Position numbers and translations under genes: made by a program. From Pseudomonas sp. FP2309 (GTDB taxonomy: Bacteria; Pseudomonadota; Gammaproteobacteria; Pseudomonadales; Pseudomonadaceae): 64,000 nt of DNA. Every line of letters starts with the position of its first letter. Positions within the stretch are counted from its first letter, which is position 1. The stretch covers positions 682,001 through 746,000 of the forward strand of contig NZ_CP117439.1 of the NCBI RefSeq assembly GCF_030687575.1, read 5' to 3'. Positions 1 to 8,496 of the stretch are shown piece after piece. The notes beneath the pieces are model-generated. The model did no database searches and was not told the DNA's origin. It was given only the letters and a program-made list of their open reading frames with translations.

Positions 1-422
1 CCGGTGGTGCCGATCATCAGCTCACCGTGCAGCGCGCGGGCGATGGCTTGCAGGTTGTATTTTGCGTCCTGTTCGCCGAGCACGGTGCCGCGATAGGGGT
101 CGACGAACACCGTCACCTCGCGCCCATCCTTATGCATGACGAACTGCGCACTGCGGGTGGCGTCCGCCGGCGGCAGGTATTTGCTGAGGGTGGCCTGGGG
201 GAAGGCGGCCTTGGCGCGTTGCAGTTGCTCGTCGGCGCTCAAGGCGTGTTCGGCGGCCGGCACCGTCAGCAGGTGGCCGTACATCAGCGGGTCGAGCTGG
301 GGCTTGAACAGGTAGATGATGCCGGTGAGGGCCAGCAGCACCATGAACGGGGCGACGAAGAGGCCGGCGTAAAAGTGCCAACGCCAGGCCAGGTTGTAGA
401 AGGAGATTTTTTGCTTGTTCAT
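1..422 (-). CDS. PepSY-associated transmembrane protein, C-terminus cut by window edge
   Basis: Only the first 140 residues or so are present. The protein starts MNKQKISFYNLAWRWHFYAG and runs straight into a hydrophobic helix (about residues 14-35), the usual start of the PepSY_TM family. A periplasmic PepSY-like stretch follows, with a GREVTVFVDPYRG segment and the RALHGELMIG element. Family members are inner-membrane proteins, often beside TonB receptors and thought to help reduce or release metal in the periplasm. The gene lies about 115 bp downstream of the copper receptor gene on the same strand, so a role in copper uptake is likely but inferred. The ATG at 422 is preceded by a weak purine-rich site. 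Confidence 0.75.
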   Translation of the reverse strand, partial: MNKQKISFYNLAWRWHFYAGLFVAPFMVLLALTGIIYLFKPQLDPLMYGHLLTVPAAEHALSADEQLQRAKAAFPQATLSKYLPPADATRSAQFVMHKDGREVTVFVDPYRGTVLGEQDAKYNLQAIARALHGELMIGTT

Positions 423-538
423 CAGGGATGCTCCGCAACGCTTGAATTTTTTTAGTGGGGTCAGGCAGCCTCGGGAGGCAGGCCCCTCCGATCTTTGGAA
501 TGCATTCCAACGGTCGGCGGGGCTTGCTTGCGAGGCTT

Positions 539-2608
539 TTAGAAGCTCATGTCCACCTTGGTCCAGAGCGTGCGCCCTGGCTCTTTGATGGCCTGCGGAT
601 CACTGGCCGGGTAGCCGAACCCGGCATTGCCCGCCAGGTTCAGGTGCTCGGCGTAGGCCTTGCCGAACAGGTTGTCGACGCCGGTGCTGACCTTGAAATT
701 TTTGTTGATGCGGTACGCCGCGTTCAGCGAGAACACGCCGAACCCAGCGCTCTTGTCGTAGTCCTTGCCGACCACGTTGCCCTTGTTCTGGTCGATACGG
801 TGTTGCGCAGCCACCACCCGCCACAGCGCGCCGGCGCTCCAGTCGTCTTCGCTGTAGGTCAGGCCCAGGCGTGCATCCAGGGGTGGCATCTGCGGCAGGG
901 CCTTGCCGTCGCTGCTGTTCTTGCCCCAGGCGTAGGCGAGGGTCGCGTCGGCTTTCCAGTTGCGCGTCAGCCTGTACGCCGCGCCCAGTTCGCCGCCCAT
1001 GATACGGGCGTCGACGTTACGCGCCTGGGAAGTGGTGCCCATCATGCCGGCGCGGTAGTCGAACAGGATGAAGTCACGCACCTGGCCAACGTAGGCCGAG
1101 GCCCAGGCCTCCAGATCGTCGGTTTTGTATTGCGCGCCGACATCGAGCTGGGTGGTCTTCTCCGGCTTCACCCCGTCGAAGGCATTCACCGAACCGCTCG
1201 CGCCGGTGTTGGGCGAGAACAGCTCCCAGTAATCCGGGAACCGCTGCGCATGACCCAGGCCGGCATAGAGGGTGGTGGGGCTGTCGGCCAGGTCGTGCTC
1301 GTAGCGCATGAAACCTGAGGGCAGGGTATCGGCGCGTGTGTCACCGGCGGTGGGGTTGGCGCGGGTGCTCATGCCCGAGCCGGTGGTTTGCCGAAAATCC
1401 TTGGCCGAAGCACGGTCCAGGCGCGCGCCGCTGATCAGGCGCTCGCGGTCGGCGGCGTACCAGGTGAGTTCGCCGAACACGCCGTAGTTGTGAAAGTCGG
1501 CGTCCTTGTTTCGCGGCAGGTCCTTGTAGGTGTCGACGCCCATGCTGCTGCGCGCGCGGTGTTCATTGGTTTGCGCGTCCAGGCCGCCGATCAGTTGCAC
1601 ATCGGCCCAGCGCCATGTGGCCTTGATGCGTGCACCGAGGGTGCGCCGGTCGACATTCGACGCCATCGGCCCGGCCATCATCCCGGTGCCTGAGGGCGTG
1701 CGCAGGCTGTAGTTGTCCATCACGTGGTCGGCATAGTTGTAGTAGACCTGGGCTTCGACCTTATCCAGCACCTCGCCGATATTCGATTTCTCGAAGCGCA
1801 GCCCCAGGCTTTCGCGCAGGAACTGCGAGCCGTCCATGCCGCGCCCGGCGTAGCGTGCTTGACCATCGCCACGCCCGGCGGTGAGTTCCAGCAGGGTGTC
1901 GGCGTCGGGGGTGAAACCCACGGCGACGTCGCCGTTCCATTTGTCGTAACGCGAGGCGACCGTGTCGTTATTGCCGTCCTTGTAGTCATCGGCATGGGCC
2001 TGGTTGCCGATCACCCGCACGTAGCCCAATGGCCCGCCGGCGGCGGCATCGATGACCTTGTCGAAGCGCCCGTTGGAGCCGGCCAGGACACTGGCATTGA
2101 GCCGGGTGCCCAGTTCGCCGAAGTGTTCCGGCTCGCGCTCGAACAGGACGGTGCCGGCCGAGGCACCAGGGCCCCACAGCACGGTTTGCGGGCCTTTGAT
2201 CACGGTGAGACGGTCGTAGGTTTCCGGGGATATGTATGAGGTGGGCGCGTCCATCCGGCCTGGGCAGGCGCCGAGCATCATGCTGCCGTTGGTGAGGATA
2301 TTCAGGCGCGAACCGAACATGCCGCGCAGCACCGGGTCGCCATTGGTGCCGCCGTTGCGCACCAGGGCGAAGCCGGGGATGGTCTTGAGGTAGTCGCCGC
2401 CGTCGCTGGCGGGCACGGGTTGGCGCGGATCTTTCGGGTTGGTGACAGCGGTCAGCGGTGAGCTGGGCGCGATCGCGGTGATCACGGTGGGGCTCAGCTC
2501 ATGTTCGGCGTGTTCGTCGGCCTGAGCGCAGGGCGCGAGTAAAGCGCCGCACAGGGCCGCGAGCACAGGGGTACTTCCCAAACGGGTGTCAGCAGAAAAC
2601 CTGGACAT
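539..2608 (-). CDS. oprC: TonB-dependent copper receptor (OprC type)
   Basis: A 689-residue outer-membrane receptor that would import copper using TonB energy. After a signal peptide ending near ALLAPCAQA come a plug domain (about residues 45-190, with LRGMFGSRLNILTNG and VIKGPQTVLWGPGASAG) and a 22-strand-type barrel ending in a terminal Phe. The segment GACPGRMD has the CxxxM arrangement known as the copper ligand pair of Pseudomonas aeruginosa OprC, which supports copper rather than siderophore as substrate. I chose the ATG at 2608, with GGA about 8 bases upstream; a TTG (2623) and an ATG (2620) in frame lack a good site. It sits downstream of DUF2946 and PCu(A)C genes on the same strand, probably one operon. 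Confidence 0.9.
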   Translation of the reverse strand: MSRFSADTRLGSTPVLAALCGALLAPCAQADEHAEHELSPTVITAIAPSSPLTAVTNPKDPRQPVPASDGGDYLKTIPGFALVRNGGTNGDPVLRGMFGSRLNILTNGSMMLGACPGRMDAPTSYISPETYDRLTVIKGPQTVLWGPGASAGTVLFEREPEHFGELGTRLNASVLAGSNGRFDKVIDAAAGGPLGYVRVIGNQAHADDYKDGNNDTVASRYDKWNGDVAVGFTPDADTLLELTAGRGDGQARYAGRGMDGSQFLRESLGLRFEKSNIGEVLDKVEAQVYYNYADHVMDNYSLRTPSGTGMMAGPMASNVDRRTLGARIKATWRWADVQLIGGLDAQTNEHRARSSMGVDTYKDLPRNKDADFHNYGVFGELTWYAADRERLISGARLDRASAKDFRQTTGSGMSTRANPTAGDTRADTLPSGFMRYEHDLADSPTTLYAGLGHAQRFPDYWELFSPNTGASGSVNAFDGVKPEKTTQLDVGAQYKTDDLEAWASAYVGQVRDFILFDYRAGMMGTTSQARNVDARIMGGELGAAYRLTRNWKADATLAYAWGKNSSDGKALPQMPPLDARLGLTYSEDDWSAGALWRVVAAQHRIDQNKGNVVGKDYDKSAGFGVFSLNAAYRINKNFKVSTGVDNLFGKAYAEHLNLAGNAGFGYPASDPQAIKEPGRTLWTKVDMSF

Positions 2609-2701
2609 GACAAATTCCATCAATCATTCGTAAACAACACGGCCAGCAGCCTGCGGCTGTCTGTCTAAAGTCGGCCGGGGTGAAGTAACGGTGCTAAGGG
2701 G

Positions 2702-3109
2702 CTACGAGGCGATGGGCGGTGCACGGCTGCGCGCGCCGGGGAAGATGCTCTGCCGGGCATGGCCCAGGCGCGTGGCGGGGGTGAGGGCATTGGCCGGCGG
2801 CGGGGAACCGAGGGCCACGAATGACACATTGCCGGGCAGGGCCGGGCAACTGAACAGCAGGTCGCAATAACCGCACTTGGCCCAGAGTGCATGATGTTCG
2901 CTGGGGGCTTTAGGCTGATGATCTTCGCCATGGTCGCCGGGCATGTCCATGGACATGCTCATCGGCATCGACATACCGGCGTGATGATCCATCGGCATCG
3001 CCTGGGAAATCAGCGGTCCGATAAAAATCATCAGCATGGCGAACAGGCTGACCCAACTGCCGCGCTTCACGCGGCGGTGTGCAGAGAGCCTGGCGCGGGG
3101 GGCGCCCAT
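2702..3109 (-). CDS. DUF2946 family protein, Met/His-rich, copper-linked
   Basis: A 135-residue protein with one N-terminal hydrophobic segment (about residues 18-37) that could be a signal anchor. After it comes a striking Met/His/Asp-rich stretch (MPMDHH, MSMPMSMSMDMPGDH) and then a CGYCDLLF motif typical of DUF2946. Met- and His-rich periplasmic segments usually bind Cu(I)/Cu(II); function in this family is not established. The gene follows the PCu(A)C gene by 11 bp and precedes oprC by about 93 bp on the same strand, so co-transcription is likely. The ATG at 3109 has no clear Shine-Dalgarno; an in-frame GTG at codon 14 is an alternative start. Confidence 0.75.
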   Translation of the reverse strand: MGAPRARLSAHRRVKRGSWVSLFAMLMIFIGPLISQAMPMDHHAGMSMPMSMSMDMPGDHGEDHQPKAPSEHHALWAKCGYCDLLFSCPALPGNVSFVALGSPPPANALTPATRLGHARQSIFPGARSRAPPIAS

Positions 3110-3120
3110 CGAGCGGTGGC

Positions 3121-3603
3121 CTATTGAGCGTGTTTATGCTCGTGATTGGCCATCGGCGGGACTTTTTGTACCGACACTTGCACCTCGACCTTGCCGGCTT
3201 TTTCGAAGGTCAGGGTCAGCGGAAACTGCTTGCCGTCGGCCAACAGGCTGCGGTCTTTGAGGCCCAGCAACATCACGTGGTAGGCCATGGGCGCGAAGGT
3301 CAGCTCACCCTTGGCCGGTACGGCCACGCTGGGCACTTGCTGCATCTTCATCAAATCGCCCTGCATCACATGCTCATGCAACTCGGCTTTCTGCGCCAAG
3401 GGGGTTTCGGCACTGAGCAGGCGATCCGGCGTGGCGCCGGTGTTATGAATCACAAAGTACGCGGCGACGGTGGGGGCATTGGGCGGCAATTCCTGGGACC
3501 AGGGATCGCTGACCAGCAAGTCGCCGGCCTTGTAGTCTTCGGCATTGGCGGCACTGAACACCGGCAGCAACAACGCGGCCAGAAGCAGGGAAGATTTAAG
3601 CAT
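3121..3603 (-). CDS. Periplasmic copper chaperone, PCu(A)C family
   Basis: A 160-residue exported protein with a cleavable signal peptide (MLKSSLLLAALLLPVFSAANA) followed by a single cupredoxin-like PCu(A)C domain. The family's metal ligands are visible: a His/Met cluster in AELHEHVMQGDLMKM and a later YHVMLLGL, matching the H-Mx(n)-HxM pattern that binds Cu(I). Family members carry copper to the CuA centre of cytochrome oxidase or to uptake partners. The C-terminus ends in a His-rich tail (NHEHKHAQ). A longer reading upstream of Met 3603 overlaps the next DUF2946 gene and is not used. Its place between two DUF2946 genes and oprC supports a copper-acquisition role. Confidence 0.88.
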   Translation of the reverse strand: MLKSSLLLAALLLPVFSAANAEDYKAGDLLVSDPWSQELPPNAPTVAAYFVIHNTGATPDRLLSAETPLAQKAELHEHVMQGDLMKMQQVPSVAVPAKGELTFAPMAYHVMLLGLKDRSLLADGKQFPLTLTFEKAGKVEVQVSVQKVPPMANHEHKHAQ

Positions 3604-3650
3604 GGCAGTTCTCCAGAACGGTTCTAAACGCAGTTCACTTGCGAAGGCAA

Positions 3651-4046
3651 TCAAACCGTTGGAGAGGCGCGGGGGTTGAGGCTCGGCCATTGCTGGCGCG
3701 GGGTCGGCGGTGCTGCTGACGGCGGCGGCAGGCTCTCGACCGCCTCGAACTGCGTGACATACAACTGCGGCACATGCCCCGGAAGCGCCACCAATGGCGC
3801 CGAGCCCGAGCAACACCAGCAATGCTGCATGGTGGAATGATCGTCCTGTTGCGGCGTTGGGATTTCCAGTTTGCCCAGGGCAATCGTCTTCAGGCTTGTG
3901 CCGTTGGAAGAGCAGAAACCGCCCCACATCAGGCGCTTGACCGGATCGTCCGCCTGCTGCATCGCACCGGCCATCGGCATGGCAAACGCGTTGAACAGCA
4001 CTGCAAGGCAGGCGATCCAGGCAATTGCAAAGCGTTGACGGGCCAT
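3651..4046 (-). CDS. DUF2946 family protein (second copy)
   Basis: A 131-residue protein with a hydrophobic N-terminus (about residues 6-26, FAIAWIACLAVLFNAFAMP) acting as signal or anchor. A QHCWCCSGSAPLVALPG region holds the vicinal cysteines typical of DUF2946. The C-terminus is Pro/Ala-rich. It is the first gene of the putative copper group, 47 bp before the PCu(A)C gene. It differs from the copy at 2702-3109 in lacking the Met/His run but keeping more cysteines, so the two may bind metal differently (inference). I chose ATG 4046 over the in-frame TTG at 4055; GGA lies about 9 bases upstream of the ATG. Confidence 0.72.
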   Translation of the reverse strand: MARQRFAIAWIACLAVLFNAFAMPMAGAMQQADDPVKRLMWGGFCSSNGTSLKTIALGKLEIPTPQQDDHSTMQHCWCCSGSAPLVALPGHVPQLYVTQFEAVESLPPPSAAPPTPRQQWPSLNPRASPTV

Positions 4047-4143
4047 GGCGGACAATCCGTAGGGTTAATCGATCAGGCGGGTATTTAGCCTTATCGGTGC
4101 GCAGAAGTAAAAAGGGGCGGTGTGGTTTGGTGTCGCAGTGGAA

Positions 4144-4430
4144 TCAGACCGCCTTGGCGTGAAGCTTGAGACCCAACGCTTTCATGACCTTCATGATAGT
4201 CGCGAACTCGGGATTGCCAGTGCTGGAGAGGGCTTTGTACAGACTTTCTCGTCCGAGGCCGGCGTCGCGGGCGACTTGGGTCATGCCTTGGGCGCGGGCG
4301 ATGTTGTTGAGCGCTGAACGGATCAGCAGGCCGTCACCCGTATCTTCTTCGAAGCACGCTTCAAGATATTCGGCCATATCCTCGGGGTTTTTAGGTGCTC
4401 TGCCACGTCGAAGTCAGTGAATTCATTCAT
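4144..4430 (-). pseudogene. HI1420/HigA-type addiction-module antitoxin, frameshifted near its start
   Basis: From 4377 down to 4144 there is an open frame starting MAEYLEACFEEDTGDG, with the conserved helix-turn-helix of the antidote family (ARAQGMTQVARDAGLGRESL, then NPEFATIMKVMKALG). The family normally begins about 18 residues earlier. Those residues are present from ATG 4430 (MNEFTDFDVAEHLKTP), which has a perfect AAGGAG site 7 bases upstream, but in another frame: 53 bases separate the two ATGs, one short of a whole number of codons. Read from 4430, the frame stops near 4323. The shift falls in the run of C bases at the Pro codon. No toxin gene lies upstream, where this family's HigB/RelE partner should be. 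The internal ATG could still give a 77-residue product. Confidence 0.75.
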
Positions 4431-4447
4431 GAGTTACTCCTTTTTTT

Positions 4448-4584
4448 GATCGTTCCCACGCTCTGCGTGGAAATGCCTCCCGGGACGCTCCGCGTCCCGC
4501 CAAGCGCTGCAAGTTTCGGCTACTGCGCACAGGTGACGCGGAGCGTCACGGGCTGCATTCCCACGCGGGAGCGTGGGAACGATC
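4448..4584. repeat. 137-bp imperfect palindromic repeat (REP/MITE-like)
   Basis: Terminal inverted arms GATCGTTCCCACGCTC (from 4448) and GAGCGTGGGAACGATC (ending 4584) flank two internal hairpins, GGGACGC-tcc-GCGTCCC and GTGACGC-gga-GCGTCAC. The whole unit can fold as one long cruciform. This is the look of the dispersed non-autonomous repeats common in fluorescent pseudomonads. It lies immediately upstream of the broken antitoxin, where a toxin gene would be expected. Confidence 0.8.
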
Positions 4585-4680
4585 TTGGTAGCTAGCCGCC
4601 CGGCTGGCTATTCGTACAAACAGAAATTTCCGACAAGGATTTGAGGTTGTCCCTAGGACACTCGGTCTCTAGTCTCCGTA

Positions 4681-4857
4681 CACCGCTGCAAATGCAGCGG
4701 ACGGGCGTCGCGGCCCGGCTTGATTAAGTACTGCCTCCTTTCAGTTGACGCTTTTTTATCGTCTACTGTGCGGCGTTATGGTGGCTGTGCGCGGGATGCC
4801 TTCGGGTATGCCGGTTTCCTTAATCTCCGGTCCGCGAACCTGCGCACAGCTGCCACC
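4681..4857 (+). promoter_or_regulatory. Structured leader region upstream of the DUF6124 gene
   Basis: The stretch between the repeat and the DUF6124 gene has no convincing ORF but holds several strong secondary structures. A perfect hairpin CCGCTGCA-AA-TGCAGCGG lies at 4683-4700. A long stem joins 4781-4791 (GTGGCTGTGCG) to 4843-4856 (CGCACAGCTGCCAC, with a 3-base bulge). Inside that stem, 4792-4813 forms CGGGATGCC-TTCG-GGTATGCCG, a stem with one mismatch closed by a C(UUCG)G tetraloop. There is no T-tract, so it is not a simple terminator. The AAGGGA ribosome site of the next gene lies outside the fold. A structured RNA leader is an inference. Confidence 0.55.
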
Positions 4858-4910
4858 CCATCGCATCGCGGCGATCAGTGGCAGCTCCACTTAGATTAAG
4901 GGACTTCACA

Positions 4911-5162
4911 ATGATCAAACCCACCCCCAATCCCCCCATCCGGCTATTCACCGTGGCTGACGGATTCAGCACCGAAGACCTGCTGGTCAACCTCAGCGAA
5001 ACACTGGCCTCGGCCAATGCACTGAGTTGTGATCTGGCCTTTGACCTGGAATGCCCGAAACGCGAGGAATTGCTCGGCGTCGCGCAGTTGATCGAGCTGG
5101 CGCAGTTGCTGGCCGATCGCGTGCATGACGGCGTCGGGCGCACGACAGCCGTCGCTGGATGA
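4911..5162 (+). CDS. DUF6124 family small protein
   Basis: An 83-residue soluble protein starting MIKPTPNPPIRLFTVADGFS. The middle (STEDLLVNLSETLASANALSCDLAFDLE) and the helix LLGVAQLIELAQLLADRVHDG match the small DUF6124/DUF3077-like proteins found in many copies in Pseudomonas. Their function is unknown. The start is ATG 4911 with AAGGGA 8 bases upstream; an earlier in-frame GTG or ATG reading would run into the structured leader and is rejected. There is no signal peptide or membrane segment. It stands alone, with cobK convergent downstream. Confidence 0.78.
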   Translation: MIKPTPNPPIRLFTVADGFSTEDLLVNLSETLASANALSCDLAFDLECPKREELLGVAQLIELAQLLADRVHDGVGRTTAVAG

Positions 5163-5189
5163 CGCGGTTTTAACTGTGGAACGGGGTGT

Positions 5190-5909
5190 TTAGAGAAGGG
5201 TGATTGCCTGTAATGCCGCGGCGACGGTCGGGAACTCCCGGTCCACGGCCGCCAACACCGGCCGTTTCAACACCAGCACTGGCACCCCTCGTTCCCGCGC
5301 CACTTCCAGCTTCGGCTCGGTGGCGGTGCTGCCGCTGTTCTTGCTGATCAGCACATCTATCTGCCGCCGCTCAAACAACGCTCGCTCGTCGTCGATCAAA
5401 AACGGCCCGCGTGCGCCGATGACTTCGCAGCGCTCATTGCCCGGATATACGTCCAGTGCGCGCAGCGTCCAGTACTGGTCTGCGGGGATCTCTTCGAGGT
5501 GTTGCAGCGGTTCGCGGCCCAGCGTAAACAATGGCCGTTTGAAGGGTTTCAGCGCCGCGATCAGCTCGGCCCAATCACTCACTTCGCGCCAATCATCCCC
5601 TGCCTGCGGCTGCCACGCCGGGCGACGCAGTGCCCAGCAGGGCACGCCGCTCAACTGTGCCGCCTCGGCGGCATTGCGGCTGATCTGCGCCGCATACGGA
5701 TGGGTCGCGTCGAGGATCAGGCTAACCCCCTCATCGCGAACGAACTGCGCCAGCCCCTCGGCTCCCCCATAACCCCCGACGCGCACCTGGCAGGAGAGGT
5801 CGGTGGGCACGCGGCCGACACCGGCCAGGCTGTAGATATGTTCCGGGCCCAGCGTGCGAGCAATGGCCAGCGCTTCAGTCACGCCGCCCAGCAGCAGGAT
5901 GCGTTTCAT
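5190..5909 (-). CDS. cobK: Cobalt-precorrin-6A reductase / precorrin-6A reductase
   Basis: A 239-residue cytosolic enzyme that reduces precorrin-6A with NADPH in corrin-ring synthesis. The N-terminus [20 protein letters not shown] is the Rossmann-like opening of the CbiJ/CobK family. [17 protein letters not shown] is the hallmark DATHP-ISRNA motif, and LFTLGREPL and [15 protein letters not shown] match the family's second half. Length is normal. Its ATG overlaps the cobL stop codon (ATGA at 5906-5909), so translation is probably coupled to cobL. Confidence 0.93.
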   Translation of the reverse strand: MKRILLLGGVTEALAIARTLGPEHIYSLAGVGRVPTDLSCQVRVGGYGGAEGLAQFVRDEGVSLILDATHPYAAQISRNAAEAAQLSGVPCWALRRPAWQPQAGDDWREVSDWAELIAALKPFKRPLFTLGREPLQHLEEIPADQYWTLRALDVYPGNERCEVIGARGPFLIDDERALFERRQIDVLISKNSGSTATEPKLEVARERGVPVLVLKRPVLAAVDREFPTVAAALQAITLL

Positions 5910-7111
5910 AGCGGCTTGGTCACTTCAAGCAAGGTGATCGGCAGCGCCTGGCGCCAGGTATCGAACTCCCCCAACGGCTGCGCCTGGGCCACGTGGATGC
6001 GGGTCAGTTCGCCGCCGTGCTGCGCGCGCCAGTTCATCAAGGTCATTTCGCTTTGCAGGGTCACGGCATTGGCAATCAAGCGACCACCAGGGCGCAGCTG
6101 TTGCCAGCAGGTGTCGAGCACGCTGTCGCGGGTGACGCCACCGCCGATGAAGATCGCGTCGGGTGTCGGCAAACCGTGCAAGGCGTCCGGGGCGGTGCCG
6201 CGTACCAGGTGCAGGCCAGGCACGCCGAGGGCGTCGCGGTTGTGTTCGATCAAGTCTTGGCGGCCTGCGTCGGCTTCAATCGCCAGCGCACGGCAACTGG
6301 GGTGGGCGCGCATCCATTCGATACCGATGGAACCGCTGCCTGCACCCACATCCCACAACAGTTCGCCCGGCATGGGGGCCAGGCGGGCGAGGGTCATGGC
6401 GCGCACATCGCGTTTGGTCAGTTGGCCATCGTGCTTGAAGGCGCTATCCGGCAGGCCTGCCAGGCGCGACAGACGTGGGGTGTCGGGAGAGGCGAGGCAA
6501 TCGATGGCGACCAGATTCAGATCGGCGGCCGAGTGGTGCTGCCACTCCGCAGCCAGGCCGTCAATACGCCGCTCATTGGCGCCGCCCAAGTGTTCAAACA
6601 CGGTCAATCGGCTCGGTCCGAACCCGGCCTCAGTCAACACGGCGGCGATCAACGCAGGGCTGCCACCATCATTACTCAGCACTAACAAGCGCACACCACT
6701 GGCCAGATGCGCGTTGATTGCCGCGACGGGCCGGGCCACCACGGATAACGTCACCACGTCCTGTAACGGCCAGCCCAAACGCGCGGCGGCAAGGGACACC
6801 GACGAAGGCGCGGGCAGAATCAGCAATTCTTCAGCCGCCACCTGCCGCGCCAAACTGGCCCCCACGCCATAGAACATCGGATCGCCACTGGCCAGCACAC
6901 ACACCGGTTCGCCCGGTGTGGCCAGCACCGGCTCCAGGGAAAACGGGCTCGGCCACAGCTGGCGCTCGCCACGAATACACACCGGCAACAGGTCCAACTG
7001 GCGCTGCGCACCTATAATCCGCGTGGCGCGCAACAGGGCATGCCGGGCATTCCTGCCCAGCCCCTTGAAGCCGTCTTCACCGATGCCTACAACCGTCAGC
7101 CAGGGCGACAT
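5906..7111 (-). CDS. cobL: Precorrin-6Y C5,15-methyltransferase (decarboxylating)
   Basis: A 401-residue bifunctional enzyme. Residues 1 to about 205 form the CbiE-type tetrapyrrole methylase ([44 protein letters not shown]). Residues about 225-400 form the CbiT-type methyltransferase with the SAM-binding loop [18 protein letters not shown] and a FIGGGVT segment. It methylates C5 and C15 and removes the acetate side-chain carboxyl of precorrin-6B. The start is ATG 7111 with AAGGAA 5 bases upstream. It is first of the cobL-cobK pair and is transcribed divergently from cobG, so about 95 bp hold both promoters. Confidence 0.94.
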   Translation of the reverse strand: MSPWLTVVGIGEDGFKGLGRNARHALLRATRIIGAQRQLDLLPVCIRGERQLWPSPFSLEPVLATPGEPVCVLASGDPMFYGVGASLARQVAAEELLILPAPSSVSLAAARLGWPLQDVVTLSVVARPVAAINAHLASGVRLLVLSNDGGSPALIAAVLTEAGFGPSRLTVFEHLGGANERRIDGLAAEWQHHSAADLNLVAIDCLASPDTPRLSRLAGLPDSAFKHDGQLTKRDVRAMTLARLAPMPGELLWDVGAGSGSIGIEWMRAHPSCRALAIEADAGRQDLIEHNRDALGVPGLHLVRGTAPDALHGLPTPDAIFIGGGVTRDSVLDTCWQQLRPGGRLIANAVTLQSEMTLMNWRAQHGGELTRIHVAQAQPLGEFDTWRQALPITLLEVTKPL

Positions 7112-7206
7112 ATCAATTCCTTGAACGACATCCGACGGGCAGGCTTTTCATGCCGCCGGACAAAGCAGGCATAATACCGCGCCTTTACCCGTCAACCGGT
7201 AGCCCC
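7112..7206. promoter_or_regulatory. Divergent cobL / cobG promoter region
   Basis: This short gap must drive both corrin gene groups. A CATAAT hexamer at 7170-7175 on the plus strand fits a sigma-70 -10 box for cobG and argues that the ATG at 7150 is not the cobG start. No B12-box or long cobalamin-riboswitch fold was recognised, and the gap is too short for a full one. The -35 elements are not clear. Confidence 0.35.
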
Positions 7207-8496
7207 GTGAATCCAACGCCCGCTGTGAATACCTTGCGCCCCTCGGCTTGTCCGGGGTTGCTGCGTATCGTCCAGGCGCTGGATGGCGGCATCTGCCGGA
7301 TCAAACTGGCCGGTGGTTCGATCACCGCCGCCCAGGCCAACGCCGTGGCGGACGCGGCCCAGACGTATGCCGGTGGGGTGATCGAGGCGACCAACCGTGC
7401 CAACCTGCAGATCCGCGGAATCGGCGCCGAGCAGGACGCCCTGATCGCCAGGCTGCTGGCCGCAGACCTGGGCCCGAGCAACGCCGCCGGTGACGATGTG
7501 CGCAACCTGATGCTCAGCCCCAGCGCCGGGATCGACCCGCAAATGCTGTTCGACACGCGTCCGCTGGCCGCTCAGATCCTCGCGACCCTGCAAACCCATC
7601 CGCGTTTTCATGAGTTGTCGGCCAAGTTCGCCGTGCAAGTGGATGGCGGCGAGGCGCTGGCGATGCTTGAGCATCACCATGACCTGTGGCTGTCGGCGTT
7701 CGTGCGTAATGGCCAGACGTTACTTGCGTTCGGTCTGGCCGGATGTCCGGGGCTGAATGCGCCCTTGGCCGCGGTGCCGTTGGATCAGGGCCACGCGCTG
7801 GTGGTGGCGGTGTTGGAGGTTTTTCTCGACCTCGCCACCGCCGAACAGACGCGCATGCGCCAGTTGCCTGTGGATAACTTACTGAGCCGCCTGCGCTTGC
7901 CGCTGCTGCCGGTCGACGGGTTCAAACGCCCACTCAGCGGGGCTTTGCTGCATCTCGGCACTTATCCACAGTCGCAACAGAATCAGTTTTATGTCGCCGC
8001 CGCCGCCCCCTTGGGTCGACTGGATCCGACGATGCTCAAGGGCGCCGCACAGCTGGCGGACGATTATGGCGACGGCACGTTGCGCTTCACCCCCTGGCAA
8101 GGCGTGCTGCTGCCCTACGTCGAGAAACCTCACGCCGTGACCGAGCGCCTGGCGCAACTGGGTTTTCTGTGTTCCATCGACCAGCCCCTGGCGCGTTTGA
8201 CCGCTTGCACCGGCTCCCGCGGCTGCGGCAAAGCCCTGGCCGACACCAAGGCCGACGCCGTGCAGCTGGCGGCGCTGCGAACCGCCCACAGCGTGCACTT
8301 GTCCGGTTGCCCGCGCTCCTGCGCTGCGGCGCACACCGCGCCCGTCACCCTGCTGGCGGTGAGCCCCGGCCACTACGACCTCTATTTTCGCGATGCAGCC
8401 CACCCAGGGTTCGGCCGGCTGCACGCGCGCACCCTTTCCATTGAAGCGGCGGGCGCCCTGTTGCGCGCTCACCCACGGAGCAACACCGATGATTGA
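7207..8496 (+). CDS. cobG: Precorrin-3B synthase (oxygen-dependent)
   Basis: About 429 residues in the nitrite/sulfite reductase-like family. CobG converts precorrin-3A to precorrin-3B with O2, the mark of the aerobic cobalamin route. The N-terminal half-domain includes RPSACPGLLRIVQALDGGIC and an ATNRANLQIRG motif. The 4Fe-4S/haem ligand cysteines appear as TACTGSRGCGKA (Cx5C) and SGCPRSCAAAH (Cx3C) in the second half. A start at GTG 7207 is preferred; GTG 7225 and ATG 7150 are in-frame alternatives, the last lying upstream of a likely -10 box. It overlaps cobH by 8 bases, first in a four-gene operon. Confidence 0.9.
   Translation: MNPTPAVNTLRPSACPGLLRIVQALDGGICRIKLAGGSITAAQANAVADAAQTYAGGVIEATNRANLQIRGIGAEQDALIARLLAADLGPSNAAGDDVRNLMLSPSAGIDPQMLFDTRPLAAQILATLQTHPRFHELSAKFAVQVDGGEALAMLEHHHDLWLSAFVRNGQTLLAFGLAGCPGLNAPLAAVPLDQGHALVVAVLEVFLDLATAEQTRMRQLPVDNLLSRLRLPLLPVDGFKRPLSGALLHLGTYPQSQQNQFYVAAAAPLGRLDPTMLKGAAQLADDYGDGTLRFTPWQGVLLPYVEKPHAVTERLAQLGFLCSIDQPLARLTACTGSRGCGKALADTKADAVQLAALRTAHSVHLSGCPRSCAAAHTAPVTLLAVSPGHYDLYFRDAAHPGFGRLHARTLSIEAAGALLRAHPRSNTDD

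Noticed and set aside
7112..7206. Cobalamin riboswitch before cobG or cobL
   Set aside because: The gap is too short and no B12-box sequence was recognised.
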